Both the position numbers and the translations under genes were made by a program. Shown here in pieces: positions 12,734-24,734 of a stretch of DNA of 64,000 nucleotides; positions within the stretch are counted from its first letter, which is position 1, and each line of letters begins with the position of its first letter. Source of the stretch: Pogostemon cablin (taxonomy: Eukaryota; Streptophyta; Magnoliopsida; Lamiales; Lamiaceae); assembly GCA_023678885.1 (NCBI GenBank), contig CM042955.1, forward strand, positions 39,585,088 through 39,649,087, in the 5' to 3' direction. Below the pieces are notes generated by a model that was not told the origin of the DNA, made no database searches, and worked only from the letters and a program-made list of their open reading frames with translations.

Positions 12734-12745
12734 GCTCTGATACCA
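12734..12745 (-). promoter_or_regulatory. Primer-binding site of A'
   Basis: Minus strand reads TGGTATCAGAGC, complementary to the 3' end of initiator tRNA-Met, the standard primer of plant Ty1/copia elements. It lies 2 bp from the LTR end. Confidence 0.9.
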
Positions 12746-12747
12746 AT

Positions 12748-13948
12748 TGTTGGCAATTGGATCATGCGGTTCAACGTGATCCGTTAGGATTAACAGGCAA
12801 ACAAAATCAGCGGAAGCATAAAACGTGTTTACCGTACTTCTGGGTCGATGTAGAGGATGAATCGCTGCAGAGAACTACCTCTGATCTTCTACTGTATGTC
12901 CCAAGTCGAATCCTGCTGTTGTGTGGGCAACAATCCGCAGGATTCTCTTAATCTGCTCCTGTTCTTTCTAACTGTCAAATGAGGCACTGACTTAGGGTTA
13001 ACAGGAGCTGAGATGACTTATATAATTGGGCTACAGCAGGGACCAGGAGGAGAAATTGGGCTGGGCCTCAATTGAATTTAATTAACCAAGCTTAGCCCAA
13101 AGCTTTTAATTAAATCCAATAATAATAATATAGTACACTAAAATATTATTACTGCACTACCCGTCCAATGCCAAAATTATGTTCTGGGCTCCTTCTTATT
13201 ATAAGCCCGATGGTCTCCCCATGTTTAAGAAATACAATGTCCATTAATTAATTAAGTTACTGACAACTCAAATTAATTAATATCTCATCCGAGAGTAGTA
13301 CCACTCAACCTTATTATCATGCCGGTAATTAATCCACTTGCAAGATTTACATGATAAACCTTATGAGCTCCTCAAGGGGACATCATCAACCTATGATGGA
13401 CATGGATTCCTTCTACAATCAACAGCACACCATAGATACAACACTACTTCCCAACTCACCGAGTTTGTTGATTTAATACTTATAAATCTCACCCATTGAT
13501 GAATCAAAGAAATACATACTGCCCTACGTGTCGAGGTTATTGTATAGGGATTAAGAGCACGAACTTCCATAATAACAGAGATCAAGTTCTTCTATAAGTC
13601 AGTATAAGTCGAACGATCTCAGGCGGTCCTGCTCAATACACACAAGTGCACTAATGTGATTCTATAGCCAAGACAAGCTAATACCAAACCACACTACAAC
13701 CATACCGATAGAGAGTCCCCGTCTATCTCAGTTGTGAGCATCTGTTTATACTTTATAAGGAAACTGATAATATGATCTTCTGCGTATTGTCGCACAACAT
13801 ATTATCTACAGTATAAAGTAAATGGACTATTGCATCATGCATATAAAATAAATTATAAGATGTAATCATTTGATCATATGATTCTCATTTCAAATATTGT
13901 TATGACATTGTTCATACTAAAGCTAGACTTTTAGTATACAATCCAACA
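12748..13948 (-). repeat. Element A' 5' LTR (right copy)
   Basis: 1201 bp, the same length as the left copy. The promoter TATATAAG lies at 13024-13017 on the minus strand, preceded by TGGGCT / TGGGCC words. Confidence 0.93.
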
Positions 13949-14223
13949 AGCTTATCCTAAACCCTAATGTTGCGTCCAAAAACACGTGAATGAGATGGAG
14001 GAAAGCAGATTGAGAGGATCCTGAAGATTGTTGCCCGTACAACATCAAGATCAGACTTGGGAATACAGCAGAAGACTGAAAGATTGTTTACTGCTACTGC
14101 TACTGATCATCCTCTACATCAACCCTGGTGAAAGGTAATATGATTCTGCTCTTTTGCTTCCGCTGCAGTGGAATCATATGGAACCCTAACGGTTCACGTT
14201 AACCAAATAATCGAACACCAACA
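13949..14223 (+). repeat. Element A 5' LTR, second part
   Basis: Continues the LTR of A after A'. It matches 29060-29332 of the 3' LTR and ends ACACCAACA at 14223. It starts with the AGCTT copy of the target duplication. Confidence 0.9.
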
Positions 14224-14225
14224 AA

Positions 14226-14237
14226 TGGTATCAGAGC
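14226..14237 (+). promoter_or_regulatory. Primer-binding site of A
   Basis: TGGTATCAGAGC, a perfect match to the initiator tRNA-Met complement, 2 bp after the LTR end. Confidence 0.9.
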
Positions 14238-14879
14238 TTCAGTTTTGTGGTGATGTGTGACGCATTAGGCTAGGGTTTATGTGTTTGTGTGATTCAATTT
14301 TTGAAATTTGAATCATATGAGATTAGGGTTTTTGGTGTTATTAGATTGTTTCTGTATATACCCTGTGAAACCCTATATCTGTTGGACGACTTGCTTCCGT
14401 TATACACGATGGTGGTGAGAGAATCAAACCTATTCGTGAAAGTTGGAAGAACTATTCATCATATTCACACCTGATAGACTAAGTTCAGTGCTCGGATGCT
14501 ATCGTGCATTAGCGTGCTGGTGAGCGGGTAATCATGAGGGTGCGCACGGTTCAGAACTGAAGACAGTGAGTGCACTAGATTGTGCGACAGGTCGGGCGAC
14601 CAGATGGACGAAGGCTGCTCAGTGGCTGGAACGATGGGCGCGAAACTTATTGGTAAGCATAGAACGTGCAGGATGCCGGGTGATTCACATGGTGAGGTGC
14701 CTGATAATATGCACGATCCGAGCTAGAGCCGGGCATGGTGTGCACGATGCAGTGCATAGGGCGTGCGGATTCCATGCGTGGGAGCTTCGAAACACGGTAG
14801 ACACATGGATTGGTTAGTAGGAGAGCGTTCCCATGCAGAGATCCATGCGAGGCAGCTTGATGTCGTGTGCTAGGCCGTC

Positions 14880-15300
14880 AATGGCGTGTGAGAAGTTGGC
14901 GCACAGCTGGCACAGTGCACGGAAGGATTGGCACAATGCGGGTATAATGCGCGGATGACATGACGCATGGTTGGGTATTAACGCACGATCGCATGCTCAT
15001 TAGCACGCTGCAGTCGCAGTGCACGGAAAGCTTGGTGTACTGCATGCACAGTGCGCGGAAAGATTGGCGCACCGCGTGTGCAGTGTGCGGAAAGCTTGGC
15101 GCACGGCATGCATAGCGCGAGGAAGCCTTGGCATGCTGTAGATTTGATGCACAGCAGGCGCCGTGCACAGCACGCGTGATGCACGATAGGAGCTGTGAGC
15201 AGCAGGCATTGGCACACGGCGGGCGCATTGCGCGGAAATCCTGATGCACGAATGCGGTCGCATTGGGCGCACAGAACAACACATGATAGCTGGAGTGTTG
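14880..15300. repeat. GC-rich degenerate tandem repeat in the leader of A
   Basis: Units of roughly 40 bp with the pattern GCGCGGAAAGCTTGGCGCAC...GCATGCACAGT repeat several times with heavy variation. They read as long open frames on the minus strand only because of the base composition and repetition. Confidence 0.55.
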
Positions 15301-15439
15301 GACAAGACATCCTATTTTTGGCAAATTAATTCCCAATATATAACTGGCGTAATAGATTGTCTATTATTATTATATATGGATGTCAAATTAATTCCTAATA
15401 TATAACTGTCATAATTACTTTAATTGTCAAATATTATTA

Positions 15440-15670
15440 TATATGGTTGCATGTCGATATCGATGATTTTAATAATCTGGACAATATCGATGGTCAATAT
15501 CGATAGTTTCAAAAATATGATAATCTGGAAATTTTTAGAAATCTAATAATCTATCGATATCGATGATTTTAATAATCTGAACAATATCAATGGTCGATAT
15601 CGATGGCTTCAAAAATTTGATAATCTAGATATTTTTAAAATTTTGATAATCTGAAGGTCTTTGTCGACAT
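15440..15670. repeat. TCGATATCGATG / GATAATCTGGA repeats in the leader of A
   Basis: Several copies of these two words alternate. The reverse complement (TCCAGATTATC) is the unit expanded in element C at 42790-43250, at the matching leader position. Confidence 0.65.
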
Positions 15671-15864
15671 TCGTGCTTGGTGACGAATAATCGAATTCGC
15701 TGTTATATAACTTTCATAATTTGATTTAATTATCTGATTATTGTTATATATGTATGCATGTTATCTTTGATTTACTGCCTTATTTTCTATAATAGGAGCA
15801 TGCTAGGTTGCGTATTTTATTGTGAATATTATATGAATGTGAAAACCCTCGGTGTTAAATAACT

Positions 15865-15879
15865 AAGTGGGAGAGGGGA
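15865..15879 (+). promoter_or_regulatory. Internal (leader) polypurine tract of A
   Basis: AAGTGGGAGAGGGGA within a block conserved in all six internal regions of this family. It shares the core AAGTGGGAGA with the 3' polypurine tract at 28109-28119. Confidence 0.55.
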
Positions 15880-16660
15880 TTGGTAATTAATTCACGTGGC
15901 CTCCATTATTGGTTTGTAAGTGATGCAAGTATACTTGCGTGTTGGCATAGACATTCCTCCCCATCGGATGAGTATATTTGTGGATCAATGGTACAGACTT
16001 CATTAAATAATTATTGTTTGTAATGTGATGCACATGAACTTGCGTGTTGGCATACACCTTCCACCCTATCGGATGAGTTTATTTGCGGATCACTGTACAA
16101 ACTTATAATTAATGACTATAGGAAGTTATCCGAGCACGTGTGTACTTCTCCATCTGTAAGGCACATAAGCTTGGGCTGTTGACTTGGGGTCAAATAATGT
16201 TGTACACTTAGATGTATATAATAAGTATCCTCCCTATCGGAGTCACTGCTTTTATTTGCATGGCTAAAGAGGAATCGACTATTAATTATTTTGTCATGAG
16301 GATAGGTTGACGAATGAAATTAATGGATAAAACCTTCTCTTATAAATGTTCGTGTTTGTAAACGTCTACACTATTGTGGCTTGCAGACTCACGGTGCTTG
16401 AGATGTCGGTGAATTTTATTTTTATATTGTTTTGAGGGAACCAATATAAAAGGATAAAATTCAATGTTTGATCAGTATATTTATTTGTGATTCTCTGAAT
16501 TTCGAATGGTGTTATTTCACTAATTGTTAACTAAAAGAAATTATATTTACTTGTCCAAATTAGATGATTAGAAAATAATCTTGGTTTTTAATGTTACTGC
16601 TCAGGAAAATATAAGTGTGTTCTCACTAAGGATATCCCATGATACCTTTTAAAGTCTCTT

Positions 16661-17752
16661 GTGAAGAGGTGAGAGGTTCATAGAAATATGATGGTCTCAT
16701 GCAACTCTTCAGATACTTGAGTAAGTTAGATAGGTAGGAGGTCATGGTTGAATTGATGAATAAATTGGAAATGCTTGGAATAGAAATTGAAAAGGAAACC
16801 TAGATCAATTTAATTATCCATAGTTTGCCTAGGTGTTTTGGGCAAGTACTACCTGAAATACAAGAGGTTGTATATGGTGTGGAACTTCTGACAAAATATG
16901 TGGCGAAGGAAAGCCATTTTCTTCATGATGTGAACAAGGTTAGTATCTTATTCACTAGTCATTGAAGAATGATTAGTGATGTCATCTGCTAACACATTGT
17001 GTGTAGATACCGGAATCACTAAAAAGCGTGTAACTAAGTGATGATGAGATTATTATTGGGTACATGGGTATACTACGAGAATAGTGGCTGTTGCAGTGGC
17101 AGTTGTTTATTTATCTCACGATATGAATAAACGCTTGATTATGAGAAATTGTCTTTACCTACGTTTTCATAGAAAAATTTTCATTTCAGTTTCTATGCAT
17201 TTACGGATGAATACTCTATTTCATTTAAATGACATGGTCATAGTAATGAAGGATGGAGTTATAATCTGTTGTTGTATGTTGGTGGACAATTTGTACTCTT
17301 AAATCATGTATATCACACGGATGCAATAAATAGTAATTAAAAATGCATCTTCTAATATTAGTAAGAGAAAAGAACCTTCGGAGATGAACTAAACATACAT
17401 TTGGCATCTAAGACTGGATCATTTTACTTAAGCATTATTAAAAAGCTGATAGCTGATGAACCGTTAGGTTTATCTGAAGTGGAAACTGTCGGACTTGCGA
17501 GTCTTGCTTGGAAGTAAAAATGATTAATTGCGTTTTCAAGGCAAAGGGGTGTAGAGCCAAAGATATATGTGTTAGAATTAGTTCATTCTGATTTATGTGG
17601 TCCTAAGACTATCCCGAAGAGACGTGGTCATTACGATTTAATTGTGATTGCGAGAATCTCTTAGGATAGTTAGGAGCCATTAATCAGAAGTTGAGATTAA
17701 ATCTCAAGTTGTGTACACCGTGCATACTCCAGCTGAATAGTGTGGTGGAAAG
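16661..17752 (+). pseudogene. Element A gag, protease and N-terminal integrase, decayed
   Basis: gag UBN2-like remnants are at 16730-16930. The protease has VDTGIT with DTG at 17006-17014, followed by the hydrophobic VAVAVVYLSHDMNK stretch. The pre-integrase and integrase start have a visible HSDLCGP motif (first catalytic Asp kept) near 17582-17605. The second Asp position reads RFN with Asn codon 17640-17642. Several stops and frame changes occur. The chain is cut at 17752 by element B within the catalytic Glu/Arg codons; the target duplication GAAAG contains the GAA codon, so Glu was intact in A when B arrived. Confidence 0.82.
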
Positions 17753-19137
17753 TGTTGGATTGTATACTAAAAGTCTAGCTTTTTGTATGAACAATATTGT
17801 AACAATTAATTTGAAATGAGAATCATATGATCAAATGATTGCATCTTATAATTTATTTATATGTTCGATGCAATAGTCCACTTACTTTATACTGTAGATA
17901 ATATGTTGTGCGACAACACGCGGAAGATCATATTATCGGTTTCCTTATAAAGCATAAACAGATGCTCACAACCGAGATAGACGGGGACTCTCTATCGGGA
18001 TGGTTGTAGTGTGTTTTGGTATTAGCTTGTCTTGGCTATAGAATCACATTAGTGCACTTGTGTGTATTGAGCAGGACCGCTTGAGATAGTTCGACTTATA
18101 CTGACTTATAGGAGAACTTGATCTCAGTTATTATGGAAGTTCGTGCACTTAATCCCTATATAATAACCTCGACACGTAGGGCAGTATGTATTTCTTTGAT
18201 TCATCAATGGGTGAGATTTACATGTAATTAAATCAGCAAACTCGATGAGTTGGGAAGTAGTGCTGTCTCTATGGTGTGCTGTTGATTGTAGAAGGAATCC
18301 GTGTCCATCATAGGTTGATGATGTCCCCTTGAGGAGCTCATAAGGATTATCATGTAAACCCTGCAGGTGGAATTTATTCCGGCATGATAATAAGGTTGAG
18401 TGGTACTACTCTTGGATGAGATATTAATTAATTGGGTTGTCAGTAACTTAATTAATTAATGGACATTGTATATCTTAAACATGGGGAGACTAATGGACTC
18501 ATAATAAGAAGGAGCCCAAAACGTAATTTTGGGATTGGTACGGTAGTGCAATAATAATATTTTAGTGGAATATATTATTATTATTGGACTTAAGTATAAG
18601 CTTTGGGCTAAGCTTGGATACTTAAGCCCAATGGAGGCCCAACCCAATTTCTCCTCCTGGTCCCTGCTGTAGCCCATGTATATAAGTCACCTCAGCTTAT
18701 CTGGAACCCTAATCTAATTGATTATTCACGTGTGATGAGGGTTGAGAGCAGATTGAGGAGGTCTCGTAGATCGTCGCCCACACGACGTCGAGATCGGACT
18801 TGGGACATACAACAGAAGATCAGAAGGTAGTTTGCTGCTGCTGTCCACGACATTGCGAAATTTGTATAAATTCGTACAGTGCTCAGAATTTGTTGATCAA
18901 TATACTGAGGAAAGCCGTCGAAGAGAGGATCGTCTGAACGCAAAGATCATTCAATTTAGACATCAGACGAGGAAGTTATATCCATTCTCGTGGGACTATG
19001 TAGGCTGCCTGCGAGAATCAATCTTCATCAACATACCTTGGTGAACGGTAATAGTTTCTATGATTTATTGCTTCCGCTGTGTTAGAAACGCATGGTATGC
19101 TAACGGTTCACGTTAACCAAATGATTGAACGCCAACA
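17753..19137 (+). repeat. Element B 5' LTR
   Basis: Starts TGTTGGATTGTATAC and ends GAACGCCAACA. The promoter has TGGGCY / RGCCCA words (about 18603-18677) and TATATAAG at 18679-18686. Confidence 0.95.
18600..18686 (+). promoter_or_regulatory. LTR promoter of element B
   Basis: TTTGGGCT, TTAAGCCCAA, GGCCCAAC, TAGCCCAT and TATATAAG, in the same order and spacing as in A. TTGGGCT and AGCCCAA are also inverted around a loop of about 15 bp. Confidence 0.6.
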
Positions 19138-19139
19138 AT

Positions 19140-19151
19140 TGGTATCAAAGC
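19140..19151 (+). promoter_or_regulatory. Primer-binding site of B
   Basis: TGGTATCAAAGC, one mismatch to the tRNA-Met complement (G to A at position 9), 2 bp after the LTR. Confidence 0.85.
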
Positions 19152-19744
19152 TTCGGTTTCATGGTGAAGCGTGACACGTTAGGCTAGGGTTTATGTGATT
19201 AATTTTTCGAAATTAGGATCGCATGTTTAGGGTTTTGGTTTTACTGCGCAAACCATGAATATCCCTATGTGAAATATACCCTATATCATATCTGTTTGTT
19301 GATGGTTGTGTGTGAGAGGATTCGACGAAAACTGTTCGTCAATTTCACATGGAAGGAAGAAATTGAGAGAAAATACAGCGCAGTGATATTGTAGAGGCAA
19401 TAACCAGAGTTTCAATCGTCGGATCAGGCTGAATTTTGGTCAGCACGTTCGAATTTTGTGGATGTACATTCTGAACGGTGAAGATCGTATTTGGAGCTTT
19501 TTGTTGTCGGGAATACGCCGAAAACAGAAGCAGTTTTTTGGGCGATTCTGTTCTGCACAGTCGAGGGAAAAGAGCTGTTTCTCACAATCTAACCGTTGGA
19601 TCGACCTGTAATTTGGACAGCATGTTCAAACTCACAGGAGTAGATTCTAGACGGTGGAGATTGGATTCCCAGGTTCCTAAAGTTGCGAACCCTGAATGAC
19701 AGTTGGTGTAGTTTGATGTTGCGCGTTGGGCTGAACTTGGTTCC

Positions 19745-20285
19745 GTGCAAGTAGGCCCTTGGACGAGCGGATTTGCATCAGGTTCAATCGATGCTGCACT
19801 AGGTTCGAGCAGATTTTCATCAGGTTTGATTGGTCTGCATCAGGTTCGATCGATGCTACACCAGGTTCGAGCGGATTTGCATCAGGTTCGACTGATCTGC
19901 ATCAGGTTTGATCGATGCTGCACCAGGTTCGAGCAGATTTGCATCAGGTTCGATTGGTCTGCATCAGGTTCGATCGATGCTGCACCAGGTTCGAACGGAT
20001 TTGCATCAGGTTCGATTGGTCTGCATCAAGTTCGATCGATGCTGCACCAGGTTTGAATGGATTTGCATCAGGTTCGATTGGTCTGCATCAGGTTCGATCG
20101 ATGCTGCACTAGGTTCGATTGGATTTGCATCAGGTTCGATTGGTCTGCATTAGGTTCGATCAATGCTGCACCAGGTTCGAGCGAATTCACATCAGGTTCG
20201 ATTGGTCTGCATCAGGTTTGATCGACTCTGCACCAGGTTCGAGCGGGTTTGCATCAAGTTCGACTGGTCTGCATCAGGTTCCACG
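19745..20285 (+). repeat. 62-bp tandem array (minisatellite) in the leader of B
   Basis: About 8-9 units of 62 bp. Each is itself three related sub-units of about 20 bp around the word TGCATCAGGTTCGAT or TGCACCAGGTTCGAG. The higher-order period shows as alternating GGATTTGCATCAGG, GGTCTGCATCAGG and GATGCTGCACCAGG. Because 62 is not a multiple of 3 and the array has few stops, all three plus frames stay open, giving spurious HQVRS- and CIRFD-type peptides. The same array in reverse is in element G (57365-57770). Confidence 0.92.
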
Positions 20286-20706
20286 TGAGTCTTCAAAATA
20301 TGATTGGGCAGGATGCCAGAGTGGTGGAGCAAGCTGCGGGGAGGTCGATCCCCATCGCAGTTGTCCGCATTCGTGATTGGTGGTGAACAATCGAATTCGC
20401 TGTTATATAACTGTTATAATTAATTTATTAATTGATTATTGTTATATATGTATGCATGATTCTCTATGATTTATTGCCTTAAATAGAAGCATGCTAGATT
20501 GCGTATTATATTTGATATATTATATGCATGTATGTTGGAGTGTTGATCAAGTCAACTTATTTTTGGCAATTTATTTCCTTATATATAACTGCTATAATTG
20601 TTTTATTGGTCAATTATTGTTATATATTTGGAAGTATGAGCATGCTAGGTTGCGTATATTATTCTGAATATTATATGCATGTAAAAACCCTTGGTTTTAA
20701 ATAACT

Positions 20707-20721
20707 AAGTGGGAGAGGGGA
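20707..20721 (+). promoter_or_regulatory. Internal (leader) polypurine tract of B
   Basis: AAGTGGGAGAGGGGA, identical to the leader tract of A and A'. Confidence 0.55.
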
Positions 20722-21500
20722 TTGGTAATTAATTCCCGCGGCCTCCATTATTGGTTTGTTAGCAATGTGAATAAACTTGTGCATCGGCATTAGAGCCTTC
20801 CTCCCCATTGGATGAGTTTATTCATGGATTGCTGGGACAGACTTAGTTAAATAATTATGTTTGTAATGTGATGCATATGAACTTGCGCTTTGGCATAGAC
20901 CTTCCTCCCTATCGGATGAGTTCATGTGCGGATCACTGTACAGACTTATAATTGATGACTGTAGGAAGTTATCCGAGCGCGTGTGTACTTCTCCATCTGT
21001 AAGGCACATAAGCTTGGGCCGCGGACTTGGAGTCAAATAATGGTGTACACTTAGGTGTAAATAATAAGTATCCTCCCCATCGGAGTCACTGCTTTTATTT
21101 GCATGGCTAAAGAGGAACCGACTATTAATTATTTTGTCATAAAGTTAGGTTGACAAATGAAATTAATGGGTAAAACCTTCTCTTGTAAATGTTCGGGTTT
21201 GTAAACGTCCACACTATCGTGGCTTGTAGACTCACGGTGCTTGAGATGTCGGTAAATTTTATTTTATATTGTTTTGAGGGAATCAATATAAAAGGATAAA
21301 ATTTGAAGTTTTGATCAGTATATTTATTTGTGATTCTCTGATTTTCAAATGGTTTTATCTCACTTATTATTAACTAAAAGAAATTATATTTACTTGTCCA
21401 AATTAGATGATTAGAAAAGAATCTTGGTTTTGAATTTTACTGCTTAAGAAAATACATGTGTGTTCTCACAAAGGACATCTCATGATGCCTATTAAAGTCT

Positions 21501-24500
21501 CTAGTGAAGAGATGAGAGGTTCATAGAAATATGATGATCTCATGTAACTCTTCGGATACTTGAGTAATTTAAAAGGCGGTAGGTCATGATTGAATTTGAT
21601 GAATGAATTGGAAATACATGGAATAGAAGTTGAAGGGGAAACCTAAGTCAATTTTATTCTTCATAATTGCCTAGATGTTTTGAGTAAGTTTCTCATGAAT
21701 TACAAGAGGTTGTATATGGTGGGAAACTTCTGACAAAACATGTGGTAAAGGAAATTCAATTTCATAAAAGGAGTGAATAAGGATAGAATCTTACTTACTA
21801 GTTGTCTAAACATGATTAGTGATGGCATCTACTGACACGAAGTGTGTAGACACTGGAATCACTGAATGTTCATTACTAAGTGAGGATAAGATTGTTATGA
21901 CATGGGTAAAACTACAAGACTAGTGGCTATTGCAGTGGGAGTTGTTTATTTATCTTACGATATGAATAAACGTTTGATTTTGTAAAATTGTCTTTACTTA
22001 CGTTTTTATAGAAAGAATTTGATTTCGGTTTCTATGCATTAATAGATGGATACTCCATTTCATTTAAATGACATGGTCATTATAATGAAGGATAGAGTTG
22101 TAATATGTTATGGTACGTTGATGGACAATTTGTATACTCTTAAATCATGTATATTCCACAGATGCAACAAATAGTAATTAATAATGCATCTTCTGATCTT
22201 AGTAAGAGAAAGTAACCTTCGGAGATGAACTAAACATGCATTTGGCGTCTAAGACTAGATCATTTTACTTGAGTAGGACTCAAAAGTTGATAGCAGATGG
22301 ACCGTAAGGTTTATCTGAAGTGGAAACTATCGGACTTGCGAGTCTTACTTGGAAGTAAAAATGATTAATTACCTTTTCAAGGTAAAGGGGTGTAGAGCCA
22401 AAGATATATATATTGGAATTGGTTCATTATGATTCAAGAGGGCCTAATATTATCTAGGCGAGAGGTGGTTATGAATAATCGAAGATTATTCTAGATACCG
22501 ATATATTTATTTGATGCACTGCATGTCTAAATTCTTTGATTTATTCAAGAATTACAAGATTGGTACAGTAAAGCATCATGGAAAATATATCAAGTAATGA
22601 CGATTTAATCGTCATTACGAGTACCTCTTAGGATAATTAGGAACTATTAATCAGAGGTTGAGATTAAATCTCAAGTGGTCTACACCGGGCATGCCCCAGC
22701 TGAATGGTGTGGTGGATAGAAGGAATAAGACTCTTATGGTAATGATTAGATAGATGATGAATTATTTGGAATTACTTAATTCATTTTATGGATAAGCCCT
22801 AGAAACATTAATTCATTTGAATGTTTGTCTGTTTGTGGGATATGCTATAAAAATGAAGGTGATTTATTTAGTCTAAAAGATCGAAGGGTGATTGTTAACA
22901 CAAACACTAGATTTTTGGAAAGAGACTATGTATTAAATCATAAACCCATGTATAAATTGTTCTAAAGGAAGTGAGAGGGAAAAACACAAAGTATAAGTAC
23001 CAATTGTACAAGAGGATATACCACAAGGTAAACTGCAACGCGTGTCACGTCTGATACACAATTGCATGTAGTGCCTTGTCGTAGTGGGAGGGTTCTTCGA
23101 CAACTTGTAAGATACATGTTTTGGGAAAGTCGTGAGACTTGGTCCCTCACAAACATGAAATGGACCCACGGATACGACGAAGCACTACAAGTTAGAAATG
23201 CCAAATCCTAGCAAAGTGCAATGAATATTAAAATAGAATCGATGAATTTTTAAATTAGGTCTGGATGCTTGTTGAACCGCTAAATGGCATAAAAGCCATT
23301 GGAAGCGGGCATGCAAGAATAAAAGAGGATCATAGAATAAGGTGAAAATCTTGGAAGCAAGCTTGTTGCGAAAAGGTATACTCAGAAAGAAAGGGTTCGA
23401 TTATGAGAAAACTTATTCGCCAGTAGATATGCCTACGTTGATCCGGACTCTTTTATTTGTTGCTACTCATATGAAATATGAGGGATATCAAATAGATGTC
23501 GAGACAGCTTTCCTGATTGGAAGTCTTAAGGGAAACATCTATGTGAAGCAACCAGAGTGATTCATTGCAAAGAGCTAAGAGCTTTGTGATAGTGAGCTTA
23601 AAAGTGTCCATTCATGGACTAAAACAAGCTTCAAGATCATGAAACATCCGTTTTGATGAGGTAATCCAGTGACATGGATCTAATCAATGATCGGATGGGT
23701 CTTGTGTATTGAAAAGAGTGATGAAAACGTGGTGGTATTTCTTGTACTATACGTAGATAGTATCTTGCTCATTGGAGACAATGAAAGAGTATTGTCGGGC
23801 GTATGGGTATGGTTGATAAAGCGGTATGAGATGAAGGACTTAAGAAGAGCAAAAATATCCTTTTGATCACGGTAATATGGATCACAAGAAAGGATGTTAT
23901 GCTTATCTCAAGTTTCATATAATGATACGATCCTTACTCGTTTAGCATGTGAATTTATCTAAGTGAATGTGTCTTGTGACGCAAAAGTAGATAAAGAAGA
24001 TGAAAGCGGTTCCTTATGCTTCGGCAAATGAGGAAGCTTAATCTAAGGAATGCTATGCACGAGATTGTATATCTGTTTTGCCGATGGCATGAACAGTGGG
24101 TATCAACGTAACCCGGAACAAGAATGATGAACTGTGGTAAGACATATAATTATGTACCTGAAAAGGACTAGAAATTATATGTAGGCTTACCGGACAGATT
24201 CGCTGCTTCTTATGAGTTAAGTAGATTCGAATTTTTCAAATCAGATGGGGATGACAGTAAATCCACCTCAAGGTTATGTGTTTAATTTTAGGAAATTGAG
24301 TCATAATGGGGAGGAGTGTTATATAGAAATATATTTCAGACTCCGGACTCCATCATGGAAAGATGATAAATTGGAGCCTATGAGGCAGCCAAAGTATCTG
24401 TATGACTCTAGAAACTTCAAGATGGACTTCGAAGTGTTTCTAAGTTTGCCCAAGGATATCACAATTTATATTGATGATATTGGTACAGTTGCAAACTTGA

Positions 24501-24723
24501 AGGAATCACGAGCCCATAAGGCAATTAAACACATGGAGTGCAAGTACCACCTATTACGAGAAATCATATGATGAGGGGAAGGTTGTTGTCACCTAGATTG
24601 TATCGGATGATGACCTAGTAAATCCATTTACAAGGACCTTAAGGCGAGAGCTTTTGATGGTCGTGTAGTGGGAGTGGAAATCAGATGTATGGCAGAAGAC
24701 ATGACAGCATAGTCTTTTAGTAT
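21501..24723 (+). pseudogene. Element B gag-PR-IN-RT-RNaseH, decayed copia polyprotein
   Basis: gag UBN2-like remnants are at 21540-21760 (MNELEIHGIEVEGE). The protease DTG is at 21849-21857 with VAIAVGVVYLSYDMNKRL after it. Integrase is about 22390-22760, then RT from 23342 (KGFDYEKTYSPVDMPTLIRT, QIDVETAFLIGSL). RNase H is 24245-24571 (KYLYDSRNF, ITIYIDDIGTVANLKESR, KAIKHMECKYHLLREI). Lesions: integrase second Asp position is Asn (22607-22609), the Glu position is Asp (22715-22717), a TGA stop in RT lies at 23558-23560, and the RT catalytic motif is YVDS (23750-23761). There are also many frameshifts. The element cannot encode active RT or integrase. Confidence 0.88.
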
Positions 24724-24734
24724 AAGTGGGAGAT
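24724..24734 (+). promoter_or_regulatory. Polypurine tract of B
   Basis: AAGTGGGAGAT directly before the 3' LTR. Confidence 0.85.

Larger units (their letters stand above)
5840..13948 (-). mobile_element. Complete Ty1/copia element A', inserted in the 5' LTR of A
   Basis: Minus-strand element of 8109 bp with two LTRs of 1201 bp each (5840-7040 and 12748-13948), a polypurine tract beside the left LTR and a tRNA-Met primer-binding site beside the right LTR. The target duplication is AACTT (5835-5839) against AGCTT (13949-13953), one mismatch. The undisturbed LTR of A (28120-29332) reads AGCTT at this place. The LTRs look about 98% identical, so the insertion is young relative to A. gag-pol is present in order but full of stops and shifts. 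The LTR ends (CAATTGG...) place it in the same subfamily as F. Confidence 0.93.
14238..16660 (+). other. Element A non-coding leader
   Basis: Holds a GC-rich segment with loose tandem repeats (14520-15300), then an AT-rich stretch with TCGATATCGATG / GATAATCTGGA repeats (15440-15670). After these come the internal polypurine tract (15865-15879), the duplicated 110-bp module (about 15915-16100), and the conserved pre-gag block that includes TTTTGAGGGAA (about 16430). I see no credible ORF. Confidence 0.7.
19152..21500 (+). other. Element B non-coding leader
   Basis: Contains the 62-bp tandem array (19745-20285), AT-rich sequence, the internal polypurine tract (20707-20721), the duplicated 110-bp module (about 20763-20945) and the conserved pre-gag block. 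No supported gene. Confidence 0.7.

Noticed and set aside
12734..12745. Possible tRNA-related gene at the TGGTATCAGAGC sites
   Set aside because: Only the 12-nt primer-binding complement is present at each site, with no cloverleaf around it.
14878..15336. Minus-strand frames of 101-152 residues in the leader of A
   Set aside because: Three overlapping frames are all open because of GC-rich degenerate repeats. No motif, and antisense to the element.
18456..18677. 73-residue frame (GYSRDQEEKLGWASIGL...) repeated at 25438, 51987 and 58870
   Set aside because: It is the antisense of the LTR promoter region and recurs only because the LTR recurs. It overlaps the TATA box and is not a gene.
19745..20285. 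Possible CRISPR-like array
   Set aside because: Repeats are directly adjacent without unique spacers, and the context is a plant retrotransposon leader.
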